DNA of 64,000 nt from Mytilus galloprovincialis (GCF_965363235.1 NC_134846.1:73878724-73942723); one strand, 5' to 3'. Shown: positions 22,950 to 40,017, counted from the first letter of the stretch. The notes: a model not told the origin generated them from the letters alone. A program made the numbers and translations.

Positions 22950-25900
22950 CAGAACATACAAAGACTGGAAAAAAGAAAATATGTAAGACTGGAAAGTCTG
23001 AAAACATAAATCTTTCAAACACATAAAAAGTATTTAAAAAATATTCCAAGTGTATATATTTTATTGCACAGTACATAAATTATTTATAATAATATATCAC
23101 TCATATCACCTTATAATAAAAACATAGAATATGAAAATTTGTCATCTTATACAGTCAATTTGCACTAACCAAATTGGCAATATATTTCAACTAACAAGTC
23201 CTTGAAAACTCAGTTACAGAATAGTCATAAAACAAGTTGAATTCCTATAAGCATAAATTTTCTAGTTCATCCTATTAAAATGAAATAAGTAAGATCAAAC
23301 TTTTTATTGGTCAATCATAATAAATGTTTCTAATATAGCTCATTTAAGAATTGGTGTAAATGGACAAATTGTATCAACTATAATTATAGATTTCTTAAAA
23401 TCAATATACTTTCTTTATCTGAATATGATTGAAAATCACACATTTTTATGTGGAGAATTAACAGTGAATATAGCTGATCTGAATCTTTCTTCCCATTAAG
23501 TTGAGAATAAAAACAATTTTCAGAATAAAATGTTTGATATGACACTTTCTTAGAAATAAGGGTATGTCTATTTCTTCTGACAGGCCTTTAAAGCAGATAC
23601 AAAAGCAGAGATGATCCACAATCAATATGAGTAGAAGCTGACATCCAAACAAGGGGCAGTTGATGCACTATCTATAATTTTTAAAGGACAATATCCAGAG
23701 ATTCACATCCAACATCTTCTACAGTCTGGACCCTATATTGTAGGTGTTAAAACAATATATAACTCATTGGATCCTGGTTGAAGTAAGAATTAAAATAAAA
23801 CTGCCATTCACCAAAATGTACAAAACTGAAATAAAGCACTCTTTCTTTCAATAAATAAAGTTCAAGCACTACATAGTTTTCTTCATTTTCCATTCTTTTT
23901 TATACCAATACAGCAATGTTACCTGTAAATATAATAACGATCATTATAATAATACAGGTATAATAAAATTAAATGTCAAATCTTATTGAAATGAGTACTT
24001 GAACAACTCTTTAAATTTTCTTTTCATACCAAAAAGAAATTTTTAAAAGAAGATGCAAAAGAACTAGATTCCTTTTTTATCATGTACAGGAATGTTTGAA
24101 TGAGTTCATTTGCTGTCTGTCATTATTCTATTAGATTAACAAATACTCAAAATATTTGCGTTCTCATTTTCTTTTTTATCCTTACGAATTCTTAATATGC
24201 AAATAAATCTTTCAAATTGATTTTTTAGATAAACAGTAAAATTTTTAGACCGAAATGAAAAATATTTAATTAGAATCTGGCCTCTAAAATTCCTTATTCA
24301 TTTTTTTTTTGCAGATATTTTATTATTCCCTAACATGTATAGATGTGAAGCAAGGCCTTTGAATTTTGAATTCACTAAAGCTTCAATTCTGAAGCCAAAA
24401 CTAATGCAGAAAAGACTGGTGTAGTGCTTGGATAACTTTGGTGCAATGGCAGCATTTCTAGGAAAATTTTCCCTTGAAATTATTGAGGCTACCACTTTCA
24501 TTTGTCCATTTACAGCAAAAATGGTAATAAATTGATAAAAAGGCATACCTAGACTATAAATATATGTTTTAGAAACACAATCTCCCTCATTTGCCAAATG
24601 AACTTAATACAAGTATTAAGAGGCAGGCTGTACGATTTAACTACAGGACAAGGTGAGATAAACTACAAGTTCATTTTAAACTTTTGTCTTAAATAAAGAA
24701 AATCTAAGGGCTAAGCAAAAATATTATTCCTATCAATGAGAAATTTATTATATAGAAATCATATGATTAATATGTAAGACACAAATGTTCTCAAAAGACT
24801 TGAACCTAATGCAAAACTTCATCACTGCCCAAAAGCATTAAAAGTGGGTCTATTCCAAAACCATGTTTTACAATTTACCAATATATTGATATCCAAACAG
24901 TGGTCAAATATTGATTTCAAAACTATATTGACCCAAGTATGAAAATAACAAAACTCACACAAGCAACTTAGAGGCAAAACTTAGCATAGACATTCAAGCA
25001 TTCAAGCATTAAATGCAAGTCTAGGTGAACTTATTTGAACCTTTTATGAAACTTGGGATTGTAAAATATTGTGAGCCTTACATTTCTCATAGTTAAAATG
25101 TAGGCATGTTTAATTATTTTTTCATAGGCATATGGCCCCACATCTCCCTACACTTGGACATGTTGAACTGAAATGTTTTTAAGGTATGATTTTCCAAATC
25201 TATGAGGATATATTGGTGTAAAATTATCAAAGGTTTCAATGAAATTCACTTAAGGAGGCTCAAGGGTATAAAAATTTCAGAAAAAAATTAAACATTTGTT
25301 TTTCATTACAAATTTTATTTATTACCTTAAGTAGTTGTTACTTTATCATATGGTACAAAACACATTCAAAACAGTTAATTCGTGTTGGCCCCAGATGACT
25401 TTTAAAATGTAAACATCATTGAAAAGTTCCAAATTATCTCCCTTTGGTGGAAAAATGCCATTTTTTGGCTTTAAAATTGAAATATCTCTTTTAACTCATC
25501 GGTGACCTATATTTTTTAATATAATTTCGATATATGCTGTACTTGAACTAAATTATTGTAAAATTTGAGCGATTTCTGTAATAAATTTCTTATTTTTCTG
25601 TTAACTATAAGATAAAGTTCATTTATAGAAAAATATAGAGAAATCCTATATAAATGATTTAGACCCGCTTAAATGCAATTATTATTTTTTTTATTTGAGA
25701 TTTTTTGTTTGAGTCTTGCAAAAAGACATAGAAAGATCCTGGTATCTATGATCAGTTTATCATAACAGAAGAAGAAATAAAATTTTACGAATTTCAAATA
25801 AAATAATTTTGTTCCCAGAATCCAATAAGCTTGCTAATGTGTATAAAACATGTCTTTCTAAAACAGGATTGTTATTCTCCAAATGTGACATGCACAATTC

Positions 25901-26589
25901 CCTGAGGTGAAAACATAAAAATTAGAATATTTCTAGAGGATTTAAACACAGATTTAGTACCAATAACAAAGGTGAAACTTTAACCATATTAAATGTGATA
26001 CATATCATTGATAACAATATTTAAAAGGTCATTCAAAGGGGAACATCTATTTTCCTGGTTTTGCCATATTCCCTCTGAAGGGGCTGATATAAAGATTTCT
26101 CTTTCAATTTAGGCCTTTGAAACAGTACATTTACACGACCAAGAATATATTTTTTTAATTAAGGATTTTTTGGGTTCATTAATTTGTTAACTATCAATAT
26201 TAAAGTAAATAAAGTGCAATTGAACATCTCAGGTTCTAAGGTTAGCCAATAAGAATTAAGGATTTCCAAGCAGGATTTAACTAGGTGTTTGGATCGTTCT
26301 ATCATCAACTCACCACTGCTATCATTATCATTCACTAAAACTTGAACATTGATGGTGTAAACATAAGTTTTTATTCTAAGAAAATTGTTTACATGGAAAA
26401 TAATTCTTCCAACTTTTATCAAATAATCTGTATTGTTTTGTACACATTAAGATGATTACTATGTAAGGTAAACCACACATTTTTCATATATAGTTATATT
26501 TGTAAACTCTCAACAATCTGAATGACATCCAAGGTAATTTCACATAAGATTATAGTTATAGATGGGAAAATATTCAGTTCCAATATAAT
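22950..26589. other. AT-rich 3' flank of DCTN5
   Basis: The open frames here show no recognisable domain. Part of it may be the 3' untranslated region of DCTN5, which reads on the minus strand. Family D end text ('cctggtatctatgatcagtt') occurs at 25738-25760. No tandem array or clear inverted repeat was found. Confidence 0.4.
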
Positions 26590-31342
<4,753 letters not shown>

Positions 31343-31899
31343 TTTTACTTCAACGAAAAAAAAATAATACGGAAGTTGATTTAGTTATCGTTCCTGAAAA
31401 TATGGGGGATAAAAGAAAGAACAAAAATTACAGTAAAACCTTTAACGTAACGGTACCCAAATTGCATCGAGTACCCAAATTGCACCTCTTTAGCAAAAAT
31501 AGCAGCGGAAATCTTACAAGATTTCCTAGAGACTAAACAATTTGTATTTTTATGATTTGATAGTCTTTCAAAATAGATAAACATATTTAGATATACACAA
31601 AACGTTCACAGTATTTATCAACAGATGAAGTGTTTAATGAAAAAGCAAAATGTACGGAAAAAGTCGTCATGCGACGTCATCAAAACGTCATCTTTTTAAA
31701 ATTAACAAATACAATATGTTACAAGTATCTATTTCTTAAAAAATGAAGAGTAAGCATGGACTAATATCCAGTTGTTCAAAATATTTAAAGAAATTAAACA
31801 AAAGCTCTGTTATTCGACTTTTGACGATGCGAATTTAAGCATGGGTGCAATTTTGGTACTCCTCTTTACAGAATCATTGATGGTTTCGAGGTCAGTTAA

Positions 31900-32517
31900 G
31901 GGCATACGATACAGTTTTGATCCTGTATCTACAGTTTGATGAAAATTTCCATATAGGCTAGTTTTTGCCTGCTTAAATCAAATATGTAATAAAAAATACA
32001 CCTTCATGTGCTACTTTTTGAGTTAAATGAGGTCGAAATTTTGTATATTTGCTCAAAATTCGGATTTGTGGCCGTATTTTCTCTTTCGAAAGAAAACCGT
32101 AACTTTTTTGTTTAAAAGATAAGCACAAATTGTTTTTTGTTAGATAATTTTTAAGTTTTGTATTTTATAAGTATCCTAAAAAAAATATGGATTTTTTATT
32201 CAGAAATAACTCATATTTATCAAATGGTCATGAATTAAGAAAAAGTCGTATTTTTTTGCTGTATATTTATTAAAATTAAAAAAATTCCTCTATTTACAGT
32301 TTTATAAAACTTGGTCCCCATAATCTCCCTGCAAAATGAAACAAAATGTCGTTTTTAAAAATAGGGGTCCATGCACTCGTTTTCAAATTAAATCAGTTTG
32401 AATGATAAAAAATAGTCGAAAATGCATCTTTCCCCGATATGTCATAGTTTGACGTCGCGAAAATAACATTTTACGTTAGCAACGTCATTACCTCCCCTGT
32501 AACTGTATCGTATGCCC
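31900..32517. mobile_element. 618-bp TTAA-flanked MITE
   Basis: It has perfect 17-bp inverted ends (GGGCATACGATACAGTT) with TTAA on both sides (31896-31899, 32518-32521). It is non-coding. TTAA target sites point to piggyBac or Kolobok relatives. It sits inside copy 1 of the TA element; the uninterrupted sequence survives in copy 2 near 34140. Confidence 0.9.
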
Positions 32518-32587
32518 TTAAGGCGTGACCAATTTTTCTATGATTCCACATGGATTCAAAATTAAATTGGGGAAACCATGTAGTAAA

Positions 32588-33498
32588 TAATAATAATAAT
32601 TTTATTTGCAAAAATACACCCATATGGGTCAAGCAAACACAAATACAACATTTAATACAGACAGTGAAGAATTACAAATATAAACATAAAAAAAAACATA
32701 GTTATAAATGGTAATTAATGTAGCCTTTGATGGACATGGACCTCATTTTCGCAATTCTAATGATTGCTTTATAAAGTCACCAATTTCTGTCAAAAGCTCA
32801 GATTTAGGAATTAAAAGTTGTTTTAGCTTTAAAAGTGGTTGATAATTTGTAAAATCAGGATTTAAATTATTAATCTTTAAAAATAAGCAATCTCTTAAAG
32901 TTGAGTTTAGTTTGCAGTATAGTAAAAAATGGTATTCATCATCAATTTTATTACAAAGTTTACATAACCTTTGATCTCTGGGTACATTTTTATATCTTCC
33001 CACTTCAACTTCTAGGTTATGGTCACTAACCCTTAATTTAGAAATTAATTGTCTGGTTTTAAAATTTGATTCTTTTAATAAATAATTTTCAATTTTTATC
33101 TCAGTTTTTATTTGACCATATAGAAATAATTTCGAACTGTCTGTTATAGAAGAAAGTTTATTCAAGACTTTTTTTGTATAAAATTCATGTGATACCTGTT
33201 TAAACTTCATCTTTAAGGAATATTTAATTTTATTGTATGGTTTATCACAAGTTTCAAAATCTTTAGCATTTAATCCAGTCTCTTTAAAAATATTTAGAGC
33301 AAATGTATACCAACTATGAAAACCATCATTATGCAGGGACTTATTTAATTCATAGGCTTCTTTTAACAGAGGATTAATATCATGGGTATGAAATCTACAG
33401 AAATATAGCATAACTTGTGGTTTAATAAATGAAGCCATAGAAAATCTGCCCAGTTCTGTTTTGGCTGAAATATTACATGCAGTTTTCCTAAGCCCTAG
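32588..33498 (-). mobile_element. 5'-truncated LINE insertion
   Basis: On the minus strand an open frame of 231 residues (ATG at 33438, stop near 32743, and open upstream to the insertion edge) has the look of a non-LTR retrotransposon C-terminus. It shows a 'RQLISKLRVSDHNLEVE' helix and a zinc-knuckle-like 'CKLCNKIDDEYHFLLYC' motif. The 3' end is a (TAA)n-type tail near 32588. The frame is intact, suggesting a young insertion. It lies inside copy 1 of the TA element. The first methionine is internal to the original ORF2-type protein, so this is not a real start. Confidence 0.85.
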
Positions 33499-33968
33499 GA
33501 CAATGATACATCTTCAAAATAAACACATAATGAAAACTTGTGTCTGAAGCATAAATAAACGTAGGTTAAAAAACTGTCAAAATAGGTGCAATTTGGGTAC
33601 CCTCACGTTAGATCGGCTTAGTTTTAATCAGAGACATGTATATATTTATATATGACTGGTTATAAACATAAAGTTAGAATTCAATTTCAATAGTTTTCAT
33701 GCGGTAAAAATTGAATTCTAATTCCTGAGGAGGGATAATATATCTATAACAGCAGAAGAGATCATACACTTTCCTCATTTCCTCTATCAAATAGATAATT
33801 ATTTCGCAGTTTTATATTAACTCAAATTATATTTCATGTTTTTCAGTTAGTTTTTTTTTAGTGTGTGTATTTTCTATATTGCAATTGTTTAATATAAAAA
33901 TCACTGTACTGACTATGCTCATAATGGGAGTCCTCTATTGGAAATAAAAATCTTATCTTATTTATATA

Positions 33969-34531
33969 ACGTGACGGTACCCAAATTGCACCTATTTTGA
34001 CAGTTTCTTCAACTACGTTTTTCTATGATCAAAACAAAAATTTCCATTTTGTGTCAATTTTGTAGCCGTATCCTTCTTTATTATATAGGTACACCAATTT
34101 GATTTTCAATCCATATGGAATCATAGAAAGATTGGTCTGGACTAACCTCCAAACCATCAATGTTTCTGTAATGAGTACCGAAATTGCATCCATGCTTAAA
34201 TTCGCATCGTCAAAAGTCGATTAACAGAGCTTTAGTTTATTTTTTTCAAATATCAGTTTGAACAAATTGATATTTGCCCATGCTTGATCATGCTTAATCG
34301 TCATTTTTTAAGAAATGGATACTTGAAACATATTGCATTTGCTAATTTAAAAAAGATAACGTTTTAATGACGTTGTTGATAAATACTGTGAATGTTTTGT
34401 GTATTTCTAAATATTTTTACTTATGTTGAAAGACGTGCATAGTATCAAATCATAAAAATACAACATGTTTAGTCTCTAAGAAATCTTGTAAGATTTCCGC
34501 TGCTATTTTTGCTAAATAGGTGCCGTTACGT
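33969..34531. mobile_element. TA-flanked DNA element, copy 2
   Basis: 563 bp with inverted ends 'acgtgacggtaccc' and 'ggtgccgttacgt' flanked by TA. It is the inverted counterpart of copy 1, 360 bp away. Its sequence from 34531 backwards follows copy 1 from 31445 forwards, including 'agcaaaaatagcagcggaaa'. It is non-coding. Confidence 0.85.
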
Positions 34532-34539
34532 TAGAGATG

Positions 34540-35070
34540 TTTGTGCCCATTCTCCCATCATAATCATTTGAAGGAGTAACCTTTCGAGGCTGGTTTATAG
34601 ATGCCATATATCGGTGTCAACGATAGAAAAGGAAAATCATACTTGATTTCGAAATCATATCAAGCGCGTAAAATGACTCAATTTGAAGCCGGCTACACAT
34701 CGGCATAATACCTATATTTCAGGTTGCTAATTCAAATCCAATTAAAATTGAGAATGTAAATGGGGCAATTAAACCATTTTGCAGTAGAGACGGTCGAAAA
34801 CAGGATAAGATCACAGAAGAGGCATTGAAGAATAATTATATAGTATAGAAATTACATCACTGCATACAAATTAACCGGAAACCAACGTGAATCCCTTAAA
34901 ACAAAAAAAAATACCATCTCTAAAAATAAGAAGAATGCGATCGTTGGCTATTGAAGTTTTCAAAAATTGTTAATAAAGATTGTCCTGTATATCTCCATGA
35001 TTTAATAAAACACTTACTCTTTCAGATACCAGAACACAGCCGATCTACCACATGTAGAACAACTGCATAT
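34540..35070. other. Intergenic, nothing recognised
   Basis: No coding similarity, tandem array or inverted repeat was seen. Confidence 0.4.
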
Positions 35071-35074
35071 GGCC

Positions 35075-35840
35075 TCGTATGCAAAGTATTGTTATCAGCA
35101 TAATTATATAAAGAACATTTTTTTACAAAAAAGAACAAATCATTTTGGTACCAAAAAGAAAACAGTGTGTGAAAGTAAACCAAAATTTAAGTGGTATGCT
35201 TGATATATTTAAAGGGGTACCAAAATGATTTGTTCTTTTTTGTAAAAAAAATGTTCTTTATATAATTATGCTGATGACAATACTTTGTCAAAGTCTGGAA
35301 CTCCCTTCCTAATGAGGCTAGAATCATGACTTCTTTTGACCAGTTTAGGAATTATATAAATTCCTGGTGTGAGGGTAAAAAATGCAACTGCAGTTCATGT
35401 CGTTTCCATCCAGTGCTGTCTCAAAGCCGAAATTTCTTTCTTTCTTTTTATAATGGCCTTTGGCTCTGCTTTTTATGCATTTATTGAATATATCTGCCAT
35501 TAAATGCTAGTGCTTATATTTATTTATTTATTGTTTTTTTGCTTTTAGTTTGTTATAATCTTATGATTTTCAAGTGATTTGCTGATTCCCCCCGTTCAAT
35601 GCACATAGAAGCGCTTGTCAAATGAACTTTGACTCTGGAGGCTCACAAATCAAATAGATTTGCTTTCATTATATTTGCATGTTTTTTTCTCATTTTTCTT
35701 TGGTAGTATTTGCATGATGCTGCATGATTTTTTTATGTGATAGTCGACCAGTCACCAGAGCTCATATTTTGTCTGTTATTATGTATATATATGCCGACTC
35801 TAAATAAAATTTACTTACTTATTTACCGACTCTAAATAAA
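35075..35840 (+). mobile_element. Rearranged LINE with inverted duplicate
   Basis: Near 35230-35290 the plus strand encodes 'DLFFFVKKMFFIYNYADDNT', the reverse-transcriptase catalytic YADD region. About ten codons later it encodes 'WNSLPNEARIMTSFDQF' and 'CNCSSCRFHPVL', which belong at the far C-terminus, so the part between is deleted. The YADD-encoding ~72 bp also occurs inverted at 35080-35150. The 3' end carries 'cgactctaaataaa' twice around 35790-35840. It is a dead non-LTR element. Confidence 0.8.
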
Positions 35841-35844
35841 GCTT

Positions 35845-36330
35845 TATGTCTTATGTCTCAAAGAAGGCGTCCCGCGTAAAGCTGAATAATGTCTTCAACC
35901 TTATCATTTAGAATCTCTGCTCATCTTTGTTTCAATAGTTTTCCTGTAGGTAGCAAAACTTTATTACTAAAATCCAAATAGAAAAAGCGCAAGTCCTGTA
36001 ATATTTTGTATCAACTGGAAAATAAAAGCAATGATAAAATTTTAATTTTCAACATTTGACAAGATATGAAACTGATCGTTTATCGTATCTGTGAAATTAT
36101 TACAAATTGAATATTGGAACATAGGCGATCAACAAAGCCAAACATTCCAAGAAAACGATAAAATATTTTTTTTCAAGTTATATTCATCAAAATGTGGTAT
36201 TATATATTTGGAATTAATATAGATTGAATTTGCCTGACTTATTCTACTTCACTTTTGTTAGCAAATATGACTATGTTAGTGGGCACTATTGGTTTTGAAT
36301 ATTTGATAATACCATACTGGTAACTCCGTC
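35845..36330. other. Intergenic, nothing recognised
   Basis: AT-rich DNA without gene or repeat structure that I can support. Confidence 0.4.
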
Positions 36331-36334
36331 TACA

Positions 36335-37200
36335 CGTCTACCCGTCACGGCTTGCATAAGTCTTAATGAAGAGTAAAGATTTTCGCATATGATTTGCGTT
36401 AACATAGTTATGATGCAAATTCATATTTATAAAACGTAGATCCTTGTTGATTTTTATAGAAATTTGAAAGAACATTGTTTTAAAAAAAAGGAAACAACTG
36501 TCATATTTCTGACTTGGCACATGTATTTTCCTGTAAAAAAATGATGGGTTTAAAACCGGTGTTCTTGCTAGCTCGAACGAACACTTGTATGGCAGTTGCT
36601 CAGTAATTTTCTGTAATCTTGCCAAATTAGGTGAGCAACCCAAACAGACGTACTTTGTTAACGTGGCCATAACTGTGACCTAGTAACCGAACCTAAGTAA
36701 ACATATACACAGCAGACATACAACACAACTGAATTAAGCATTCAAAAATACTGACAATTAAATTAAACAAAGACGCCAACAAAAACGTTAGAGTAGTTGA
36801 TAATACAGCCAGTATAGTAAAGCATAATGAAGTATACACTTTCTTCATAGAATACAGAATAATTAAAAATAATGATACAAGGATATACAAAATGAAAACA
36901 ACACTATTAAAGCCTCATGTCACCGAAAAGCATCTCTGGTTTCATCTGCATCAAAGAGAGACGAAAGATACCAGAGGGACATTAAAACTCATAAATCCAA
37001 AATAAAGTGACAGCGCCATGAATTAAAAGAAAAAGACAAACAGACAAATAATAGTACACAAAACACAACACAGAAAACTAAAGAATAAGCAACAAGAACA
37101 CATCCAATAACAGGTGCTTCGGAAGGAACAACAAAAGCCAATGATAAACCTGAAAGCTGGTTGCTTATATACCGAACCACGTCAAGAGTCATATACGACC
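36335..37200 (-). mobile_element. Fossil retroelement tail regions
   Basis: Around 36490-36620 there is tail text ('caactgtcatatttctgact') like that near 11040. Around 36955-37150 there is text of the 40625-40760 type ('gagacgaaagatacc', 'aaaacacaacacagaaaac'). Both are decayed and non-coding. Confidence 0.5.
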
Positions 37201-37309
37201 AAATGGAACATAATAGTGCAAAGACAAATATAGATAAAAAGAAGATACAATTCTACATAGAGTTAGCACATAAAATCTATAATTCAAGAAGAAACTGTAT
37301 TATATATTT

Positions 37310-37556
37310 GTTATTACAGCCGATTTCAATGAGTATATAGACAAAGGTAATATCGTTGGTTAGCTTGCTTGCTTAAAAATAGATTAGTCCGACAGATAAC
37401 CAATCTATCTGTCTGTAGGACTAGGCTACTTCGACATGAGGGTAGTATACCTGACCTAACAATGCCTTCACGGTTCAGCTAGCAAGCAAGCTAACCAAAG
37501 ATATTACCTTTGTCTACACACTCACTGTGAAATCTGCTGTAAATAGGCTATGCACA
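37310..37556. mobile_element. Palindromic MITE-like element
   Basis: Two arms of about 70 bp face each other. The left has 'gacaaaggtaatatcg' then 'ggttagcttgcttgc'; the right has 'gcaagcaagctaacc' then 'gatattacctttgtc'. The similarity extends outward through 'tgagtatatag' / 'ctacacactca' and 'ttacagccgatttca' / 'tgaaatctgctgtaa'. The centre holds a smaller fold-back ('agattagtcc', 'ggacta'). It is non-coding. Confidence 0.8.
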
Positions 37557-37925
37557 TTTGTGTATAAGCATAATAAGGTCTCACAGGTATTTTCCAAGTA
37601 ACTCCATGAGAAAAAGGACAGAACAACGTTCTTTCACAAAATCCTTGCTGATAATTATTTTTCTCAGAGACTGAAGAGTGATGCCATTTTACAAATTCTG
37701 AGTAGCAGCTTCTATAGCTCCTGATTACCGTATATAAGTTGTGAACTGTAAACTCCGTACGCGGATGAAGTGGGTAAATTACTGCCTAAGGTAAGAAACC
37801 ATTTCGTTTCTTACAGACTATGTTATTGATATGACGACTGTAGTCAACCAAGTTACTTCGGGGTATATGTCTTAAAATGATGCCGATGAGGCTGTTTATG
37901 TGGTGTCTATATTTCTAGTTCATGA

Positions 37926-38015
37926 CAATCTAATTAAAATATTGATCTCTGATTATGTTATACTACACTCATATGTAGTATAACGTAATCAGAGATCAAT
38001 ATTTTAGTTGGATTG
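37926..38015. mobile_element. 90-bp palindromic MITE with 9-bp target duplication
   Basis: Two 42-bp arms differ at three positions and enclose a 6-base spacer. They start CAATC(T/C)AA(T/C)TAAAATAT. The 9-bp sequence AGTTCATGA flanks both sides (37917-37925, 38016-38024). Nine-base duplications with long inverted ends are typical of Mutator-like elements, so I infer a MULE-derived MITE. Confidence 0.88.
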
Positions 38016-38149
38016 AGTTCATGACTATTTAATGGGATTCAATAAGAAAAGTTTGTATATTGTCAATGGAAAGAACAACTTCAATATACCTTTATGTAAA
38101 GTTAAATCATGGGTATAGCTTCTTTGATTTCATTTACTGTGGTTGCCGG

Positions 38150-38295
38150 TTAAAGCCATTTCGCGTTTTTGCGTGTTTGCCCTTCGTATTTTCTATGGCA
38201 AAAGCGCAAAAACGTGAAAACGAGAAATCGACAACGCAAACTATTTTGTCTTTCCGATTTCGCATTTTCGACTCCGCGTTTTCGAGTTAGGAATG
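38150..38295. repeat. CGAAAACG-rich fold-back repeat, copy 1
   Basis: The local sequence is made of 'cgcgtttttgcg', 'aaacgtgaaaacgag' and 'gatttcgcattttcgac' motifs. It is much richer in CpG than its surroundings and is partly self-complementary. A similar block is at 40018-40160. The two blocks bracket the reverse-transcriptase fossil at 38405-39682. Confidence 0.6.
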
Positions 38296-38404
38296 CAGAT
38301 ATATATCATCGAGTACATGTATTGTTAATTCTTTATTTCAGACTTTTTTGTTATTTGAATACGTTTAAGTATGTTATAAATCAAATATGAGAATTTGAGT
38401 CAAA

Positions 38405-39682
38405 TCGGTTAACATGATTGAAGCTTTCTTGGATTTAGATATTTCGGTTTTAAACGGGAAACTCCACACTAAAATTTACGACAAAAGGGACTATTTTTCG
38501 TTCCCTGTTGTTAATTTTCCATTTTTAGATGGTGATGTTCCTTTGGCACCATCTTACGGTGTTTATATTTCACAGCTCGTTCGCTATGCCGGTGTCTGTT
38601 GTGACGTTTTTGATTTTAACGAACGCAATCTATGTATTACTGGTACATTATTAAACCAGGAATATCATTACCATAAATTACTTAAAACCTTTACTAAATT
38701 TATCCATAGATATAAAGATTTGGTTTTGAAGTTTGGTTCTACCTGTAGAAAACTTATTTCTAACGGGATAGCGCATCCTCATTTTTACAGAAATGTTATT
38801 AACCGTGCCCGGAAATTTAGAAATGAAACTTATCGCTCCTTTAAATAAACTTATTCTAAAAGGTTACCAATTCAACACTGTAATCATTGAATATTGTTTT
38901 TGTTGGTATAAATATTGATCAGTTTGTTATCAGTAAATTAAAAGCAAACTAAATATCACTAGTATGTTATATACATATACACATTTATGGATCTACAATC
39001 TGTCGATACCTGTAACTTGGCATTGCACCGCAAGGTCATGTTTTTCTCTGACTGTTTATGACGTCTTTACACTAAATCCTTTGGATGTTGGATGTGTACG
39101 GATTGATAGTTTAGTCTTAGATGCATGATTCTTTTATGAGTTGTTAGTGGCTTTGAACTAGCTGTTAGATAACTGCAAATACTCTCAGATCTGTTCCTAG
39201 TGTCTTTTTGTTGTCGGGATGTACAAGTACCCGGCCACGTCCACTTGTATTTTTGTCCATCTGATGAGTTAAGCCTTTTTCAATTGATTTTTTATAGTTC
39301 GTTCTTATGTCGTACTGTTATACCACTGTCCCAGGTTAGGGGGAGGGTTGGTATCCCGCTAACATGTTTAACCCTATCGCATTAGTTATGTATGTGCTTG
39401 TCCCAAGTCAGGAGCCTGTAATTCAGTGGTTGTCGTTCGTTTATGTGTTACATATTTGTTTTTCGTTCATTTTTTTCATATATAAATAAGGCCGTAAGTT
39501 TTCTCGTTTGAATTGTTTTACATTGTCATATAGGGGTCTTTTATAGCTGACTATGCGGTATGGGCTTTGCTCATTGTTGAAGGTCGTACGGTGACCTATA
39601 GTTGTTAATGTCTGTGTCATTTTGGTCTCTTGTGGACAGTTGTCTCATTGGCAATCATACCACATCTTCTGTTTTATATAAC
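38405..39682 (+). mobile_element. Reverse-transcriptase retroelement, 3' part
   Basis: A 144-residue frame at 38414-38848 carries the conserved tail 'YDKRDYFSFPVVNFPF', then 'APSYGVYISQLVRYAG', then 'LLKTFTKFIHRYKDL'. It is followed by about 830 bp of non-coding 3' sequence ending with 'ttgtctcattggcaatcata' and 'ccacatcttct' at 39682. The catalytic domain is absent, so it is a 5'-truncated, broken copy. The lineage is uncertain; a Penelope-like affinity is possible. Confidence 0.75.
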
Positions 39683-40017
39683 ATGCTGCTAATGGCCCTT
39701 TGAGACATAGGGACTTGTCTCGGAATTAAAATCATATATAATGTTTTATGTCACTGGGTACTTGTGATCATGGTGCATACCAAGCGAGACCGGTGTCCTC
39801 ATAGGTAGTCAATGTTGTTACACGCCAATTCATAGTAGTTACCATGATGACATAAGACACACATTTCCAACTTTGGTCAGTTGTATGATGTTGAAAACTT
39901 CTTTTGGTATCAAAAGACAGTCATCAAATATGACTAGAAGACTTTGAATGTAACATATGAGTCCCGATGGTGATTGTCTTGTTATGTTTAATGTATAATA
40001 ATTATATATAAGCATTC

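Larger units (their letters stand above)
31445..33608. mobile_element. TA-flanked DNA element, copy 1, twice interrupted
   Basis: It starts 'acgtaacggtacccaaattg' and ends with the complement of 'acgtgagggtacccaaattg', with TA on each side. It shares its sequence with copy 2 (33969-34531) in the opposite orientation. It is longer only because a TTAA-flanked MITE (31900-32517) and a truncated LINE (about 32588-33498) are inserted. Without them it would be about 0.6 kb, close to copy 2. TA flanks suggest the Tc1/mariner superfamily; this is inference because no transposase is present. Its edge is 102 bp upstream of the DCTN5 ATG. Confidence 0.85.

Noticed and set aside
24298-24597. 99-residue minus-strand frame downstream of DCTN5
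   Set aside because: No domain, no splice partners and no similarity that I recognise; it may be 3' untranslated sequence.
26159-26422. 87-residue minus-strand frame downstream of DCTN5
   Set aside because: No recognisable family; considered as a possible last DCTN5 exon, but it does not resemble the p25 C-terminus.
36693-36890. Hydrophobic 65-residue minus-strand frame
   Set aside because: It looks like a membrane peptide, but AT-rich DNA yields such frames by chance, and it sits between retroelement tails without any gene context.
37310-38015. Rho-independent terminators or attachment sites suggested by the strong palindromes
   Set aside because: The context is a spliced animal genome, and the target duplication (for 37926) points to a transposable element.
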